A DNA stretch of 64,000 nt. Source: Caenorhabditis elegans. Its lineage: Eukaryota > Nematoda > Chromadorea > Rhabditida > Rhabditidae. A program made the position numbers and the translations under genes. The DNA lies in the NCBI RefSeq assembly GCF_000002985.6, contig NC_003283.11, positions 9,362,001 to 9,426,000 on the forward strand. Direction: 5' to 3'. Shown in pieces: positions 21,901 to 36,200 of the stretch. The notes under the pieces are model-generated. The model was not told the origin of the DNA, made no database searches, and saw only the letters and a program-made list of their open reading frames with translations. Each line of letters starts with the position of its first letter. The stretch's first letter is position 1.

Positions 21901-24180
21901 CCCGCCGCCTCCGGTTTTAGTTTTCTGGCCGACCTCGTCGTTTTTCTATTTTAAAACCGTTTTGCGCTCTTCCTATAATTCTATTTTCGCTTCGATAGTT
22001 TTTTGCGATCGAAAACTTTTAATATTGTCCAATGCTTAACTTTGTCCATCAATAAAATCACAATTAGCCCCGAATTCTTTTTTATAGGCGCAAGTGAATA
22101 TATCAACGCATGTAACCTCGATTTAGAACTTTTATCGCTTCTTATTTTCTTTGTTTCTTCTATCAAAAACTGTTCGTTCTGGAAAATGCGCCAACATCAC
22201 TTATTCGGATAAAAACACTAGTGCGCTTGTCATCCGTGTTTATTTTGCCATTGACTGTGCGTCCGCACTGTGATGAAAGTGATTGATCATCATTTCTGGT
22301 CAGTTTCTGATCACTTGATCGTTTTTCCAGAACTGATTTGTCTTTAATAGCTTGCCAATCTTCTTTTTTTAATGCCCATATGAAAATTGATATCACAAAT
22401 ATAAATATTTTTATTTGTGTTATTTTTATTAATTCATTTTGGCACTTTTTAAGCCACAATAGAAAAATAAAACATTGTTCACTGATAAATTCTAGGCCGA
22501 CATAGATTTTTTACAGTAAATTGTTCATCGCTTCGAGACCCGCGCGCGCGAAAAGCTCGATGTCCCTTTAATTTTCGAAATAACTTCTAGAAAGTGACTT
22601 TTTAAAAAACTCATTTGGAATTAGTTTTTGTTCAAATTTTTGGAATTCGATTTTGTAAAATACCCGTTTTTTTCTTTTGAGAATTATTCGAAGTAGCTTC
22701 ATTTTTCGTGTTATCTCCTGTTTTCAAAACTAATCACTTCCTCTGCTTTGCGCTCTTACTATATGTGGAAACAACTGTTTCCTCACATTCTTTTACTTCT
22801 TCAGGCAGATTTTTTTCATTTTCGGCGCAATTTTATGATGGCCGTCAACAGCTCGTCATCACTTGTCGGAAGCACTGAAAGTGGAGAGACTCTGTAGCGA
22901 TTAGGCAAATGTTCGTTTTAATCTACCTCCATCAGCAGCGTTTTTAGTAGTAGACCGTCCCAATTTTCGCTTTTGAATTGAAATCGCTTCTTTCCTCGTT
23001 TCGCTTTCTACTTTTCGGATTTTGTCGGCTTGTACCCAGAATTGAAAACTAATGTTGTCGTTCTTTTTTCCCACATCACGATTTTGGTTTCTATCCATGT
23101 CTTCCTGTTTCCGAATAAGAAAGTGTGGAATTTAGCTTATTTTCTCCTTTTTCTCTATTATTTTATTATCGAAACAAGTGGTAAATACAGGATTATTAGC
23201 AGCTACTTATTGCCGATAAGAATTTCTTCGTATTTTAATCACTTTCTCTATTTCTCCGCTCTTCCTTTTCTCTGTTGACACCTTCACACCTTCGCAACGT
23301 ATGCAGATTTGCTCTGGCGATAAAATTGCCGCAAGGCGCTGGTTTGAAATTTGAAATGGCAGCCGGCTGTCTTTTGTCACCGAAGCAACGCTTCTTTCGT
23401 TACTCCCGATTTACATACATTTTCTCCTAAAAATAGTGAACACGAAATTAATTTTTCATTACAACCCATAACGATTATACATTTTTTGATTATCAGCAAG
23501 TTCATAGGAGAGAGTAAATTATTATTTTGTTGTCATAAACAAAAAGTAGCTATAAAAAAAACAACGTCGAAACCAGTATTATTCCCTATTTCATTGTGAC
23601 ACAAAAAAGTAGTCCCAAAATGTGATAAATCACAAGTTTCCAAATGAGACTGCCCTTGATGAATAGTAACGAATTGAATAGAACAAGCTTCTTCTCAGTC
23701 TCTTAGCGGAGAGGAACACCGGCCGATAAGTGTCCTTGGCAAGTTGCACATGCTTGCAAGAGGCGCCAATTCAAATCTATCTTTTCTTTCCACTTAATCC
23801 TACACCTCCTCACTTTGTTTTTCATAAATGTTGAGTGGCGCGAGAGATGGATATTGAGGAATGTATATTTCGGCACCACCGGGGATAATAAATTTTTATG
23901 AGGCACCATGCAAAACCGTAGATCTTCGCTGTCTTCACGTCCAGTACGGGAAAAAGTGTTTCATTGCCGAAATGTTTATTTTTGCGTTTCCGAACCTGAT
24001 AACCGGACAATATCGTAGAATGGGAGAAGGAAGGGCAAATACACAGTGATATGTTCATGTAAATATTTCACGTTTTTTCCTGTCTCAACTCAACATTTCA
24101 CCAACCTATCGTTTCTCTTCGTTCTCTTCTTAACTTTCTTTAACTCGTGACTTATGTTCAATTATTCCAAAATATTTCAG
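18955..24180. other. Divergent upstream region between CHK gene F and hum-2
   Basis: No coding exon is supported. From 19220 to 19310 and again from 19590 to 19650 the phrase TTCTTGATTTCTTGA is reiterated. A (GA)n microsatellite lies at 20101-20122. Between 20690 and 20780 variants of TTTCGCG/GGCGCG recur. Pyrimidine-rich and less AT-rich blocks at 20200-20290 and 21440-21960 look like promoter or 5' non-coding exon material for hum-2, for example a donor-like AATAG|GTAAAT near 21160. Exact transcription starts cannot be fixed from sequence. Confidence 0.45.
20101..20122. repeat. (GA)n microsatellite
   Basis: A run of GAGAGA units interrupted by GAAAGA, in the hum-2 upstream region. Confidence 0.8.
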
Positions 24181-24229
24181 ATTCACCGAGCCTGTTCACC
24201 GAATCGAAAAAAGATTGGGAGCATCCAAT

Positions 24230-27200
24230 ATGGACGGAGGCGCCACTCTTGGCAGGGGCCAGTTGTTCCCGCTGCAAAACTTCAAGGTGAGAATTATTTA
24301 AATCCTACTATTAGATGCCATTTCAGTTTTAATAGTTTTTTGTTGCTCAACTTTGTTATTCAAATAATTTTGGAAATTTTCAGAAGGGAGTTCGTATTTG
24401 GCACCGCCACCCAACCCTTGTATGGATTGGAGCTACTTTGGAAGAGGACATCACATTCCAAACACGGAATGTTCGGATAAGGCTCGAAGATGATACGGTG
24501 AGAGAGTTTATCGCATTAATCGTTTTCAAAAACTTATTCGTTTCAGGAAGTCGAGTACGCCATCAAGTCATTGGACCAGTTGCCATTCCTCAGGAATCCT
24601 GCATTTCTTGTTGGCAAGGATGATCTCACACTTCTTTCCTATCTTCACGAGCCGGCAGTTCTTCACAATCTACAAGTTCGATTTGTGAAAGGATCATCGA
24701 TCTACACATATTGTGGAATTGTGCTTGTAGCAATCAACCCTTACGCCGATTGCTCGCACATTTATGGAGAAGAAATTATCCAAGTGTATCGAGGAGCTGG
24801 AAAATCAGCTCGTGAGATGGATCCTCACATTTTCGCTGTAGCAGAAGAGGCCCACTTCGACATGGGAGCTTTCGGAAAATCACAATCTATTATTGTGAGT
24901 GGCGAGTCTGGAGCTGGAAAAACCGTATCTGCGAAATTTGTCATGCGCTATTTGGCATCTGTTGCAGCCAGCAAGACCAGAAATGGCGGGACCACCAGCA
25001 TTGAAGCACGTGTGTTGGCGAGCAATCCGATTATGGAGTCGATTGGAAATGCCAAAACGATTAGGTTGGTTTATTTGAAATTAATCTTAATTTGTCAACT
25101 GTTTTTATTTTCAGAAACGATAATTCGTCTCGATTTGGGAAGTTCATACAGATTAACTTCTGTGAACGAGGACGAAGGATTGTCGGAGCCGAAATGAAGA
25201 CATATCTGCTCGAGAAAAGTCGTCTAGTATTCCAAGCACCTGGAGAGCGCAATTATCACATCTTCTATCAGTTATGTGCCGCTCGGAATCATCAAGTTCT
25301 CAAAGATCTTCACTTGGGACCTTGCGAATCGTATTCGTATCTCACTCAAGGAGGAGACAGTCGTATTCCCGGAGTTGATGATAAAGCTGATTTCGAGGCT
25401 TTGCTGAAAGCGCTTCAGTTGCTTGGATTCGACGAAAAGCAGATGTCCGATGTATTCCGCCTTCTCGCTGGATTATTGCTTCTCGGAAACGTGCATTTCG
25501 AAAACGGCGAGGGCTCGTCCGCTGTATCTGCTAGCAGTTGTCAGGAGATTTCACGACTTTGCCGGGAGTTTTGGAAAATCAGTGAATCCGATCTGAGAAT
25601 TTGGCTGACAAGGCGAGAGATTCGAGCTGTGAATGAGATCGTGACGAAGCCGTTGACCAAAAATGAAGCTGTTCGTTCGAGAGATGCTCTCACGAAAATG
25701 CTGTATTCCCATTTATTCGGATGGCTCGTCGACAAAATCAATGAAGCTTTGAACGAGAAGGATAAGCTGGACGGAACAAATCAAAAGAAGCGGCCAGATC
25801 GTTTCATTGGCGTCCTTGATATCTATGGATTCGAGACATTCGATGTGAACTCCTTCGAGCAATTCTCCATCAATTATGCAAACGAAAAACTACAACAACA
25901 ATTTAATCAGCATGTCTTCAAGTTGGAGCAAGAAGAATATATTCGTGAGGAAATTGAATGGGTTCGTGTTGATTTCCATGACAATCAGCCCGCTATTGAT
26001 CTTATCGAAGGTCCTGTCGGAATGATCAATCTTCTCGACGAGCAATGCAAACGTCTGAATGGATCTGATGCTGACTGGTTGAGTCAATTGCAGAATAGCA
26101 CGGAGCTGAAGAGAAATCCACAGCTCGCATTTCCAAAAGTTCGGAGCAACGATTTTATTGTTCGTCATTTCGCTGCTGACGTCACATACAGTACGGATGG
26201 ATTTGTGGAGAAGAACAGGGATGCGATTGGAGAGCAACTTCTTGATGTTGTCGTTGCCAGTAAATTTCCATTCATTCGCACAGTCATCGGATCAACTGCA
26301 CCAACCTCCGTCTCTTCATCATCATCTTCATCGACACCCGGAAAACGTACGATAAAGAAGACTGTGGCCAGCCAATTTCGTGATTCACTCAAAGAGCTCA
26401 TGTCTGTACTTTGTTCGACGCGTCCACATTACGTCCGATGCATCAAGCCAAATGACAGCAAAATCAGTTTCGATTTCGAGCCAAAACGTGCGATACAACA
26501 ACTTCGTGCGTGTGGAGTTCTTGAGACTGTTCGAATTTCTGCTGCTGGTTTCCCATCTCGTTATCCGTATGAGGAGTTTGCTCGTCGATACCGTGTAATT
26601 TACACGAAGGAAGCTGCCCTGTGGAGAGACAAACCTAAACAGTTTGCGGAATTAGCATGCCAACAATGCTTGGAAGAAGGCAAATATGCAGTTGGAAAAA
26701 CGAAAATCTTCTTACGTACTGGACAAGTTGCCGTTCTGGAAAGAGTTCGGCTCGATACGCTTGCAGCTGCTGCAACTGTGATTCAGAAGATGTGGAAAGG
26801 ATTTTTGGCCAGGAGAAAATACGAAACGATGAGAAGATCTTTGCTCATCGTCCAGGCATCGTTGAAAGCATTCCTCGCATTCCGAAGAATCAAGTATCTC
26901 CAAATGCATCGTGCTGTGATAGTCATGCAATCTGCTGTTCGTGGATATTTGGAGCGACGGAAGTATGAACAAATTCGCGATTCAATCATTGGGATCCAGG
27001 CAATGTTTAAGGCGAATCGCGTCAGAAGATATGTGGAAAAGGTATGATAATTTGTTGAAAGTTTTTTATTAATTGTTTTTAATATTCCAGCTTCGCTATG
27101 AGAAATCTGCAATCACAATTCAAGCAGCTTGGCGTGGATATTTGGCGAGACGTGAGCAAATCGCTAACAGGAAAAAGGTGGTCATGGTTCAGTGCGCTGT

Positions 27201-30200
27201 CCGTAAATGGCTTGCCAAACGTCGTCTCCGGGAGCTTAAGGTGAGTTTGACTTCTTACTTATTCTAATATTAATTTTTCTGTTTCAGATAGAAGCACGTT
27301 CAGTTGGACATCTTCAGAAGTTAAACACTGGTTTGGAGAACAAAATCATCGAGCTGCAAATGCGATTGGATATTGCAGTAAGTTGAAGTTTAAGAGTAGA
27401 TTATGAGAAAAAGCACTTAGTAATTCATTGTTTGCAATCACAATCAGCTTATGCAAAAATGCGCATTTTTTTTTGTAGTCGGAGACAATGTGCAAACATG
27501 AAATTTTTGCTCTTTCATCTCAATCAAAAAGCCTTCGAACGAATGAGAGAATTGTTAAGAAAGTTGTTGTATCTAAAACGGCAACATTGAATGAGCATGA
27601 GCTCCCTTCCCCTTTTACGATCTGTTTTATTTGCTCTTCGGAATATTTGATTGAGTTTCGGCAACTTTGTAGGCAGTGTATGTGTAGAAATGAGCTTCCT
27701 TGAAAAATCCCTTATTTATTATTAAAATATTCACCTGATCAGGGCTGTTGATAAAAAATTTGTTTCAATTTGGACCGAAAAACAGAAAGTTTTCAATTTT
27801 TTCAGCATATCAACTAAAACATAACATTTCTGAAAACAGCCTCTGACCTAATCTATCGAGAATATGATACTGATTGCGTGATTGTGGAAACATTCTGCAA
27901 CTTTTGAATATTGAATTTGAATCCTAGGTGTCATAGGTTTTAAGCTTTTTTAACACCTAGATATTAGAATCTTCTCCATCTATAGCTTTTCAAATTGTTG
28001 TTTTCTGAAAAAAAAAGTCAATTGGTAACTCGAGTATTTTTGTGAATATTTAGTTGTGTGAACTCCCAATGGGCCGCTTTTCTTTTCTTGCATCACCCTC
28101 TTCACCCCCTAAATTCATGTAAATATTTCTAACAACATGGTGTCTCTTCCAATGTCAAATGTTCCATGTCAACTTGACCACTTGACACATAGTTTGGGAG
28201 CTTATCCCGTTAATCATCAGTTGTTTCTTGTGATCCACTGATTGCCGTCTTATGTTTTGTTTGTCAATATCGCAACTGCCAGTTTATTTTTTCACTGAAG
28301 CAGTGTCTTATCTTTGACTTTAAATTTTTTTAAACAAGTTGGAACACAACAAAATAATTCGGGTGCCAAACCTCAGTAGTTCTGCAAATAAAATGTTCTT
28401 CCCTTGCTCTCTTAGTGCTCACTTGATGCTTCTTTATGGGTCGAGAGTTGGCTCGTTACTCGCTTTTTTAGATAGAGAAACACGATGATGGCCGTTTTTT
28501 GAATATATTTTTGATGATATTATCCGAGTGGCGCGCGAGTTTATTCACACTTGAAGTTCGTCTTGACTTATTCGCTCTTCCGCGTTAAATAAAGTGAAAG
28601 AGATACACGGAAAACATTCAGTTTTTTAATAATTTTGATGTAAATGTACCATCTAGATTTTAGATTGATCTTTTTGACCGAATTATCGGCTTCTCTGACG
28701 TATAGTTTACATTTGCCCTCACGTGATTGCCTATCACTTCCACGTGAGCGTTCAAATGTGAAAGATTGCTCGATAGGCCGGAAATCAGCTTGAGAAAAAC
28801 GGATATTCTGTAGAGGAGCAGGTTGGTTAATGCGCGCGCCCTCTGGCTCGGCCCGGGGATGACAGTTTATTTGATTAAAATTTGGTGAGAAAACGGCACG
28901 AAAACTCACACTCCGTGTGGCCATCGCTCGGCATTTCTATTCTTCTTTCCGTGTTTCTCACAGTTTTGCAAAAAAAAAAAATTGGCCATCTTACTTTCCT
29001 CATTCCCGTCGTTCTCTTCTTCCAAATTTCCCGCTATGAATATTCTTCCCTTGGGGTCAATGGCGACATGCTTTTGCTCGTGTGAACGACATCGTTTTCG
29101 CTTCTACTCGATGTTCATTCTTGAAGATGATTTTTTCTCACACTAACTTGTCAGAGTAATTGACCTCCAAATAGGATTTATACTTCTCTGGAAGATTAAT
29201 TGATGGATGTGTGTGTGTAGTGAAAACGCCCGTTTTTTTCATGCGCGAAAATGATTTAGATAATTGTAAAAGGTGGCTTTCGGTTCTGACGTGATGCATG
29301 CAATCATACTTATTACGTATTAATGTATAATTCACTATGCTGCCAGGTTTTCATAATTCTATAAAGAATTTGAACTTTTAGTTTTAAGCTCTGTATATTT
29401 TCTTTTTGATCCCTCACTACCACCATCATCATCGTAATTAAAAGAGGAAGCTGATAATGTGATAGTTAGTCTTTTTCTCTCTTCCCGACTACGTTTTGTT
29501 CTTTATTTCTGTCTGTCATTGTTTGATTCTATTCTCTACGATCTCGTTTTTTTTTCATCATTCACTGCGAACACGCGCACCCCTTATCCATCATGTCCTT
29601 TTTTCTAAGACTAACGTGCAGTTAGATATACCTCCCATGGTGCTTACAAGATTGATGACTGTGAATATCCCTATTTGCTCGATTTGATTCATTTATATTG
29701 AATCTGATGGAAATTACAGTTCCCCTAAAATAGTTGTGTTCAATTGCATTTGTTTTTGATTGCCCGATTTGGGGAATTGGGTGATTGTGGTAAACTTGTT
29801 CGTTGATTAAATTTTGATTCGATCACCTTCCCTGTATCCAATTCGTGAATCGCAATCCTGTTTATTTAAGAACGCCAGAACCAAGGAAGAAGCCGAGAAG
29901 TTTGCCACTGCGAGCAAGAATCTTCAGAAGACAAAGGCCGATTTGGCCATGATGGAAGCAGAGAGGTGTGTTTTTAATGCAAATTTATTTTCAAAATAAT
30001 ACGGCAATTTTGGACCAAATTTTTTTACAATCTTCCGCTTCCCGTTAAACATTATTGAAAATTACATTTTCGTCGAAAAACGGACTCCTCAAAAAACAAG
30101 GCATCTTCCGGGTTTCCCACTATGAAAACACACAAACATAGTGGAACGCGTAACCCGGGAGACGTCGGGCCATGCTGAACAGTGACACTCGCCTAGACGA

Positions 30201-33200
30201 AAGTGTCGTTTTCTGAATTTCTAGAATACTTTCATGTAAAATACTTTAAGTTTGTACCACTTAATTGCCTATTTTTTATTTCTTTAAAAAACATAAATAT
30301 ATTGTTTAGATTTTATCAAAAACTAACTGTTTTCAATGTTTTAATCATGAATTTAAAATGCAGAAAAGCATACATTTTTGTTGCTGTCTTTTTTTATTAT
30401 TTTAATTGATAATTATTATGATTTTCAGGCTCACGCTCTTGGAGGCAAGAAACCGTGTGGAAGTGCTTCAAGAAGAAGTGGAACGCCTCGAAACAGAATG
30501 CGATTTGAAAGAGGCTCAACGAGGTGGCATGGAGACGAAAATGGTCGAACTGCAGAGTCGTCTTGATCAGGTAAATAATAGAAAAGCCTAGGAAAAATAG
30601 CAAAATATGCTTTAAAAAATAGTTGTGTCCCTTCGGTGATAAAAATAAGTCCCATAATGTGCCACTTTCTCATTAGAAGGAACCAGTGGTTTTGCACAAC
30701 ATGTTTGAGCACAACGAGCCACAAAACCCTCAGTTTCAAATGTTTTTCTCGTAGCAGTGTTTTACTCGCATCACAGCTCTGCGCAACGAGTAAATACATA
30801 AATGATGAGCAGCCAGGCAGGATTAGATACCACACAATACATATGTCCTTTTCTCTTGAAACTTTCATCAATTTTTCATATTTTCTCCGGTTTTTTCGGT
30901 AGTTCCCCGTACCTCGAAAAATTATAAGAAGGCACAAGTTTACGTGGATTTTCAAAAATAATTACATTTGCATCTAGTTTCTTTTTTTTTTTGGTTTCGC
31001 TCTTTTTGCGAGTTTCAGTTCTTTTATGGCACCCCAGCTTTGAAGACGGGCACTGGAAAAACAAAAACGTCACCCTCTCCTCCTACTATTTTCAATTCAG
31101 CTTAATTACCAAATGTCATGATAGAAATGACATTAATTTACTTTTCTGGTATTTAAATAATTTTTTCAAAGTTTCAGATGCAATCCGAGTCTGGACAGAC
31201 AATCGTTGAGCTCACTGAGCAGCTCGAAAAGGCAAAGGCCGATAGAGTTCTGTGGGATGAGGAGCGCCAAAGAATGGAAGCAGCGCTGAATACGGAAAGA
31301 TCTGCTCGTAACGCGTTGGATGCAGAAATGGCAGCCATGCGTGAGCAACTCATGAAGAATGTGGATTTGTTCGAGTCGAGCACATTTCAAAAGAGGCCGA
31401 GTCAAAAAAAGAATCGAGATGATGATTGTGAGTTTCAGATATTCTGAATATAGATTTGAACATGAATTTTCAGCATGCTCTCGTACCACTTCAAATTTGT
31501 CGCAGCTGACGGGATCATTCACTGCTGAAACTATAAATGGAGTTCATTCAACATCTCGTGGATCACCTGAAGTTCTTCTTGATAATATGGCCTCAACTTT
31601 CGAACAACTGAGAATGATCAATGATCTACGTCAACGGAACGAGCATTGTCAACGAGAAACCGAAAGAATGAAAGCTATTATCGAAGCTTCCACTCTCATC
31701 GAGACACTCGACAAAAAGACATCGTTAAAGGCATTTGAATCGATTCGTGTTGGTGAGCTGGAAGGCGCCTACAATCGCCTCAAGAATGACATGGAACGAT
31801 TGGTTTCTGGAGAAAATGGAGCAACTCACTCGGTGTTCGAACGTATCATGGAGGAAAATGAACGACTTCGAGAAGAGGCTGTCGAGTTGCGATCAATGTT
31901 GTCAAGCCATTTCGAGAAGCAATCAGTTGCTGGAAGTAGTGGATACAGAAGATCACCGAGACCTGATTCTGGGCACTGTTCTGGTGCTGATTCAGAAGAC
32001 GGTAGCAGTGGTGCCGATCTTGAAGAAGATTTGTGTATCGAAAGACAATGCAGACATCTTAAAAACTTGGCAGAGTAAGTATTATCATTAAGCTTTCTCA
32101 TACTTACAAAAAACATTTTCAGAAACCTTACCAAAATGCTCACAAATCAGAATCTCGAAATTGAACGATTACAACAACAACTTCGGTTCAGCGAGTCGCA
32201 AACAGTTTTCGTGAGTTTTGAAAAATATATGTTCAAAATTTTCTTCATAGTGATCATCCATTTTCTTTTTTACTCGTTCATAGAAGTTCGAACTATCACT
32301 TATAGATCATATCATATCTAGTTTTTTCGTCTTCGGTCTAGTCCTCAGCAAAAGAAAAATGACACCGACAACAGATGCGCAGACGTAAAAACTTATTGTT
32401 CTCTTTTTCCAAATGAAATGACAAATGTAGAAGACATGTGTGAGATTTTCATTTCTCCCCATTAATTTTAAAACTTGAATGTCATTTATCGGGTCATCCC
32501 GACCTAATTCAAGGCACAATTATGCTCGTAAACTGTCAATTCCTGTCAAATAGACTTCTCATCGACGGTTTCCGATTTCTCCCATTCATGGATTGTTTAT
32601 TTACACAACGTAGTTAGTTTTTCATCTCTCCTTTGAAAATTCAGTTAACTCAATCCCAATTCTCAGTTAAAAGCGGTCAGTCGCTTCTCATAACACTCGT
32701 ATTCCCTAAGAAATGTGATACTGGTCGACATGTCGTCAAAAGAGATGTTTGTATACTAGTGTTCATGTATTCCTGTCTAACTATCATCATTCCTGTCCGA
32801 ATGTTGATGGTTGTGATTTGGATTATGAGAGTTTTTATCCCGATTGTGTCGATTCATGTGTCGCCGGCCAGAATGAAATGGAGATTATCACACTTTTGTA
32901 TAACTATCTTTGCAAGTTGTTGCACTGAATTTTCATGTTTTAACATATCCTGTTGATAACAGTAATCTTTAAGAAAAACTTAACTTTGAATATTTTCACA
33001 TGAATCGATTTAACATCACAGTCATCATGGCTGAATCACGTTGTTTGTTGTGCGACTATTTGAACACCTTTTTTCATTCTCCTTCTCTCTCTTTGGCCGA
33101 CTATGTGTATAATATTTTTACTTCTCATTCTCTCAATCCTTAGTTGACCTCTCTTCATTCTTTTCCACTTCCACTTTGAAAGAGTATTGACCAGAAGTGG

Positions 33201-36200
33201 AGTGAACACAACCAACCAGTTAAAGCAAATCGTTTCGCAACTGCGTCTCATTCACCTTCATTGCTTCCTCTTCTCATCTCTTCGTCGTCATATTCACCGC
33301 TTTTGCCGCGCGCACACCTGCAGCCATCCCCGATTAGCGTGAATTGTAATTATTGCTATTAGTTCGATGGTCGAAGTTCTTCTAATTTTCTCTTTTTAAT
33401 TCATCCTCATAATAAGCGGGCCTTTTTCCTTCTTTCGAGAACTTCCACATCTAAGTCTCCATGGAGATAATCTTGGGCGGATTTAATAGGAGACACTCGT
33501 TATTTATACATTCGGTATGAGAAATAGTGTTGGCACTGGTGAAACGTAGGTGTTGAAAGAAGGCTGAGGTAGGTCCCTTTTGGCAAGAAGCTTTCCTTTC
33601 ATAGATTTACTTCCTTTTTTCATTAAGATTTAGTAACTAGAAAGCTCTCGCTCTAGAATATCTTTTTTCTTTTTTTTCTAATCAATAACTGACTTTTTCA
33701 GTTTGTTTTATTACAATCTGGCATCATTATTTTCGTTTTATGAAGGCTGAAGGCATAACCAAAAGTGTCATTAAAACAAGAGAAATGGAACATAGACACT
33801 GAAATGACGTTTTTTGATGGGATTCTGTTGCATAGCGGGTTGCTCCATTCTAATTTTGCCAATTGGTTTCCTATTCTCCATCCATCTTTTCTTGGTTTTT
33901 ATTTTCTTTGTTTCTAGCCAGAATAACGGAAAACCAGTTGCACAGCAGGAATTTGAGAGTTTAGAAAGTCAACGATTCAGTTTTTGCTACGTATACTTCG
34001 TTTAATTTGAATTGCTAATTTGTCTTATTCAGTTACACTTTTTTCTTTATAAATTATTATAATGCAACTACAGTAATCTGTCTTATTGATATTTTGTAGG
34101 TAAAATGTTTTTGAAAGTGATGATTCTTTTGCTTCACAATTTCAGTTTTTCTATTTCATTCATCTTTTTGTTTTTTCTTTGTCGTCAACAAGCTTCCGGG
34201 CCGTCTCTCCCATTTTTCCCACTTTTGCACTGACATTTCGTGGGGTGCGCGCTTCCAAAATATGCATTCCACGAGTCGGTTTTCGAATGATGAATGAGAG
34301 AGTCTCTAGCAGCTCGCAATTTCCTCTAGAATTTTTTTCCGGCTTCTTCTTCTTTGTCTTTCCTCGTCATCGATTCGGAAACTCGGGTCAACTCGTCTGT
34401 TTCTGCTCCGTTTCTTACTCATTTCTTATTCATGAATTACATGTTTCTCGTTTTTTTTTCGAATCTTCGGCTCAAATCTAGTAGTTTTGCTCTTTCAGAA
34501 AATTGTATTTTTCATACTATTTTCAAAATGCTCGAGTTTGACGAGGTTGGAACTTCAACACCTCAACCTAGTTTAAAAAGTCGAATGGCATCTGCTGCTT
34601 CGTCAGATTATTATTGTATGACTTTTGATGAACCAGAGGAAATGGATGACGTCACTTTGAGTAGCTCTGCTACGAGCAAGGCAAGAAAATGAACCATGAG
34701 CAAAAGAACAAAAAATTGATAAAACGCTTAATGAATTTATTTTCAGAGACCGTCAGACTGCTCTTTGGATGAAGCCGTGCGAGGAGCTCACAAACAAACC
34801 CAATTACTAGCTCAGCAGAACATGGTAATTGAATCGATTATTTTCTTCTTAAAAACATTTGTTTCAGGATTTGAACGATAAGCTAACCCGTCAATCGGAG
34901 GAATTGGCAGAGGCACGTGCACAACTTCGTGGTTACAGCGGACCTTTGGGATTAGGTGAGAATGAAGTGTGTCGTGGCTTGTCGCCTGCTAAATCGATTC
35001 TCTCATCGATTACCAACGCCGATTCTGACGCAGCTGATGGATTTGGCGGTGGAGATTTTACACGTTTTCGGCGTGATCCCTCGTCAGCTTCAAGTTCATC
35101 GGGAAACAGCGTATATCACTCAGTGAATACGTCGTTGGCATCCCAATGGCGATGGTCTCATCCATCCACTCCATCAGGAACGGGGACTGTTACCCCCACA
35201 TCAAACACCCAATTCGTTTACCCTCCAAATGTGAACGCATTTTATAGTTTACGAGACACTATGGGAAACCTTTTATCACAGTTGGCGCGTAGTCTAGGTC
35301 TCACACATTCGCCACCTTCTCTCTGAATTCCGCCGGTTTGGTGGTTTTGATTGTCTTTTTGGCTCACAGTCAGATCAATACTATTGAAATCCGCAGAGAC
35401 TTTAAAAATAATATTTCATGCGAGGAAATTAAGCAAGTTTGAGGTGTGTCAAAGTAATTAACAATTTCTTTCTGTTAACATTCTTCAAAACCACCATTCC
35501 GTCCTGCTTTTCCCACCCAATTGCACGTGTTTACCATCACTCCTACCCACTTATCTTTGGTTCTTTTTTTTTGTTTCAACTTTCTGTTAAATCACATGTT
35601 CCGCTTGCCAACACAGTTCTTTTTTTTGCCAATTTCCTATCCACCTTCGATCTCGCTTCTTTCTCTCTATCCCATCCATCCATCCACCGATATTGTAAAA
35701 CCGTATTCCTACCACGTTTTCTTTGTTATTTTCGCTTTAATTTTCAACTACGTATTCGATAATGTTCTTTAGTTTACACTCTTTCCTATTTCCAACTTTT
35801 CTCCCTGTTTTTCATGTTTTGGGTTCAACTGTGCGTGTATTTTTTTTGTTGCGCTCGATATAAAGTTTTAGCTTATTATACATTTGTTGTGTCGTGATCG
35901 TGATGGTGGTTTTGATATTTTCCCCTTTATTGTGCCTACCTTTTTGTTTGATACTAAACCTCACTGCGCGTCTTTTTTTAGAAAAACAACCAAAAAACGT
36001 GATAATTGGGTAAATGCGTCCGAAATGGATGTGGGTAATCGTATTAGTCCTCGATTGAGTGGCCTATAGCAATAAATGAAGAAAAAGAACGGTCACTTTG
36101 TTAATCGGATGGATTGGTTTGGCCATTTTAGTCCCCATCTGGCAACATTTACTCCCAATAGTTTGTAGTAACCGGTGTATTTGTATTGTGCATCTAGTGA

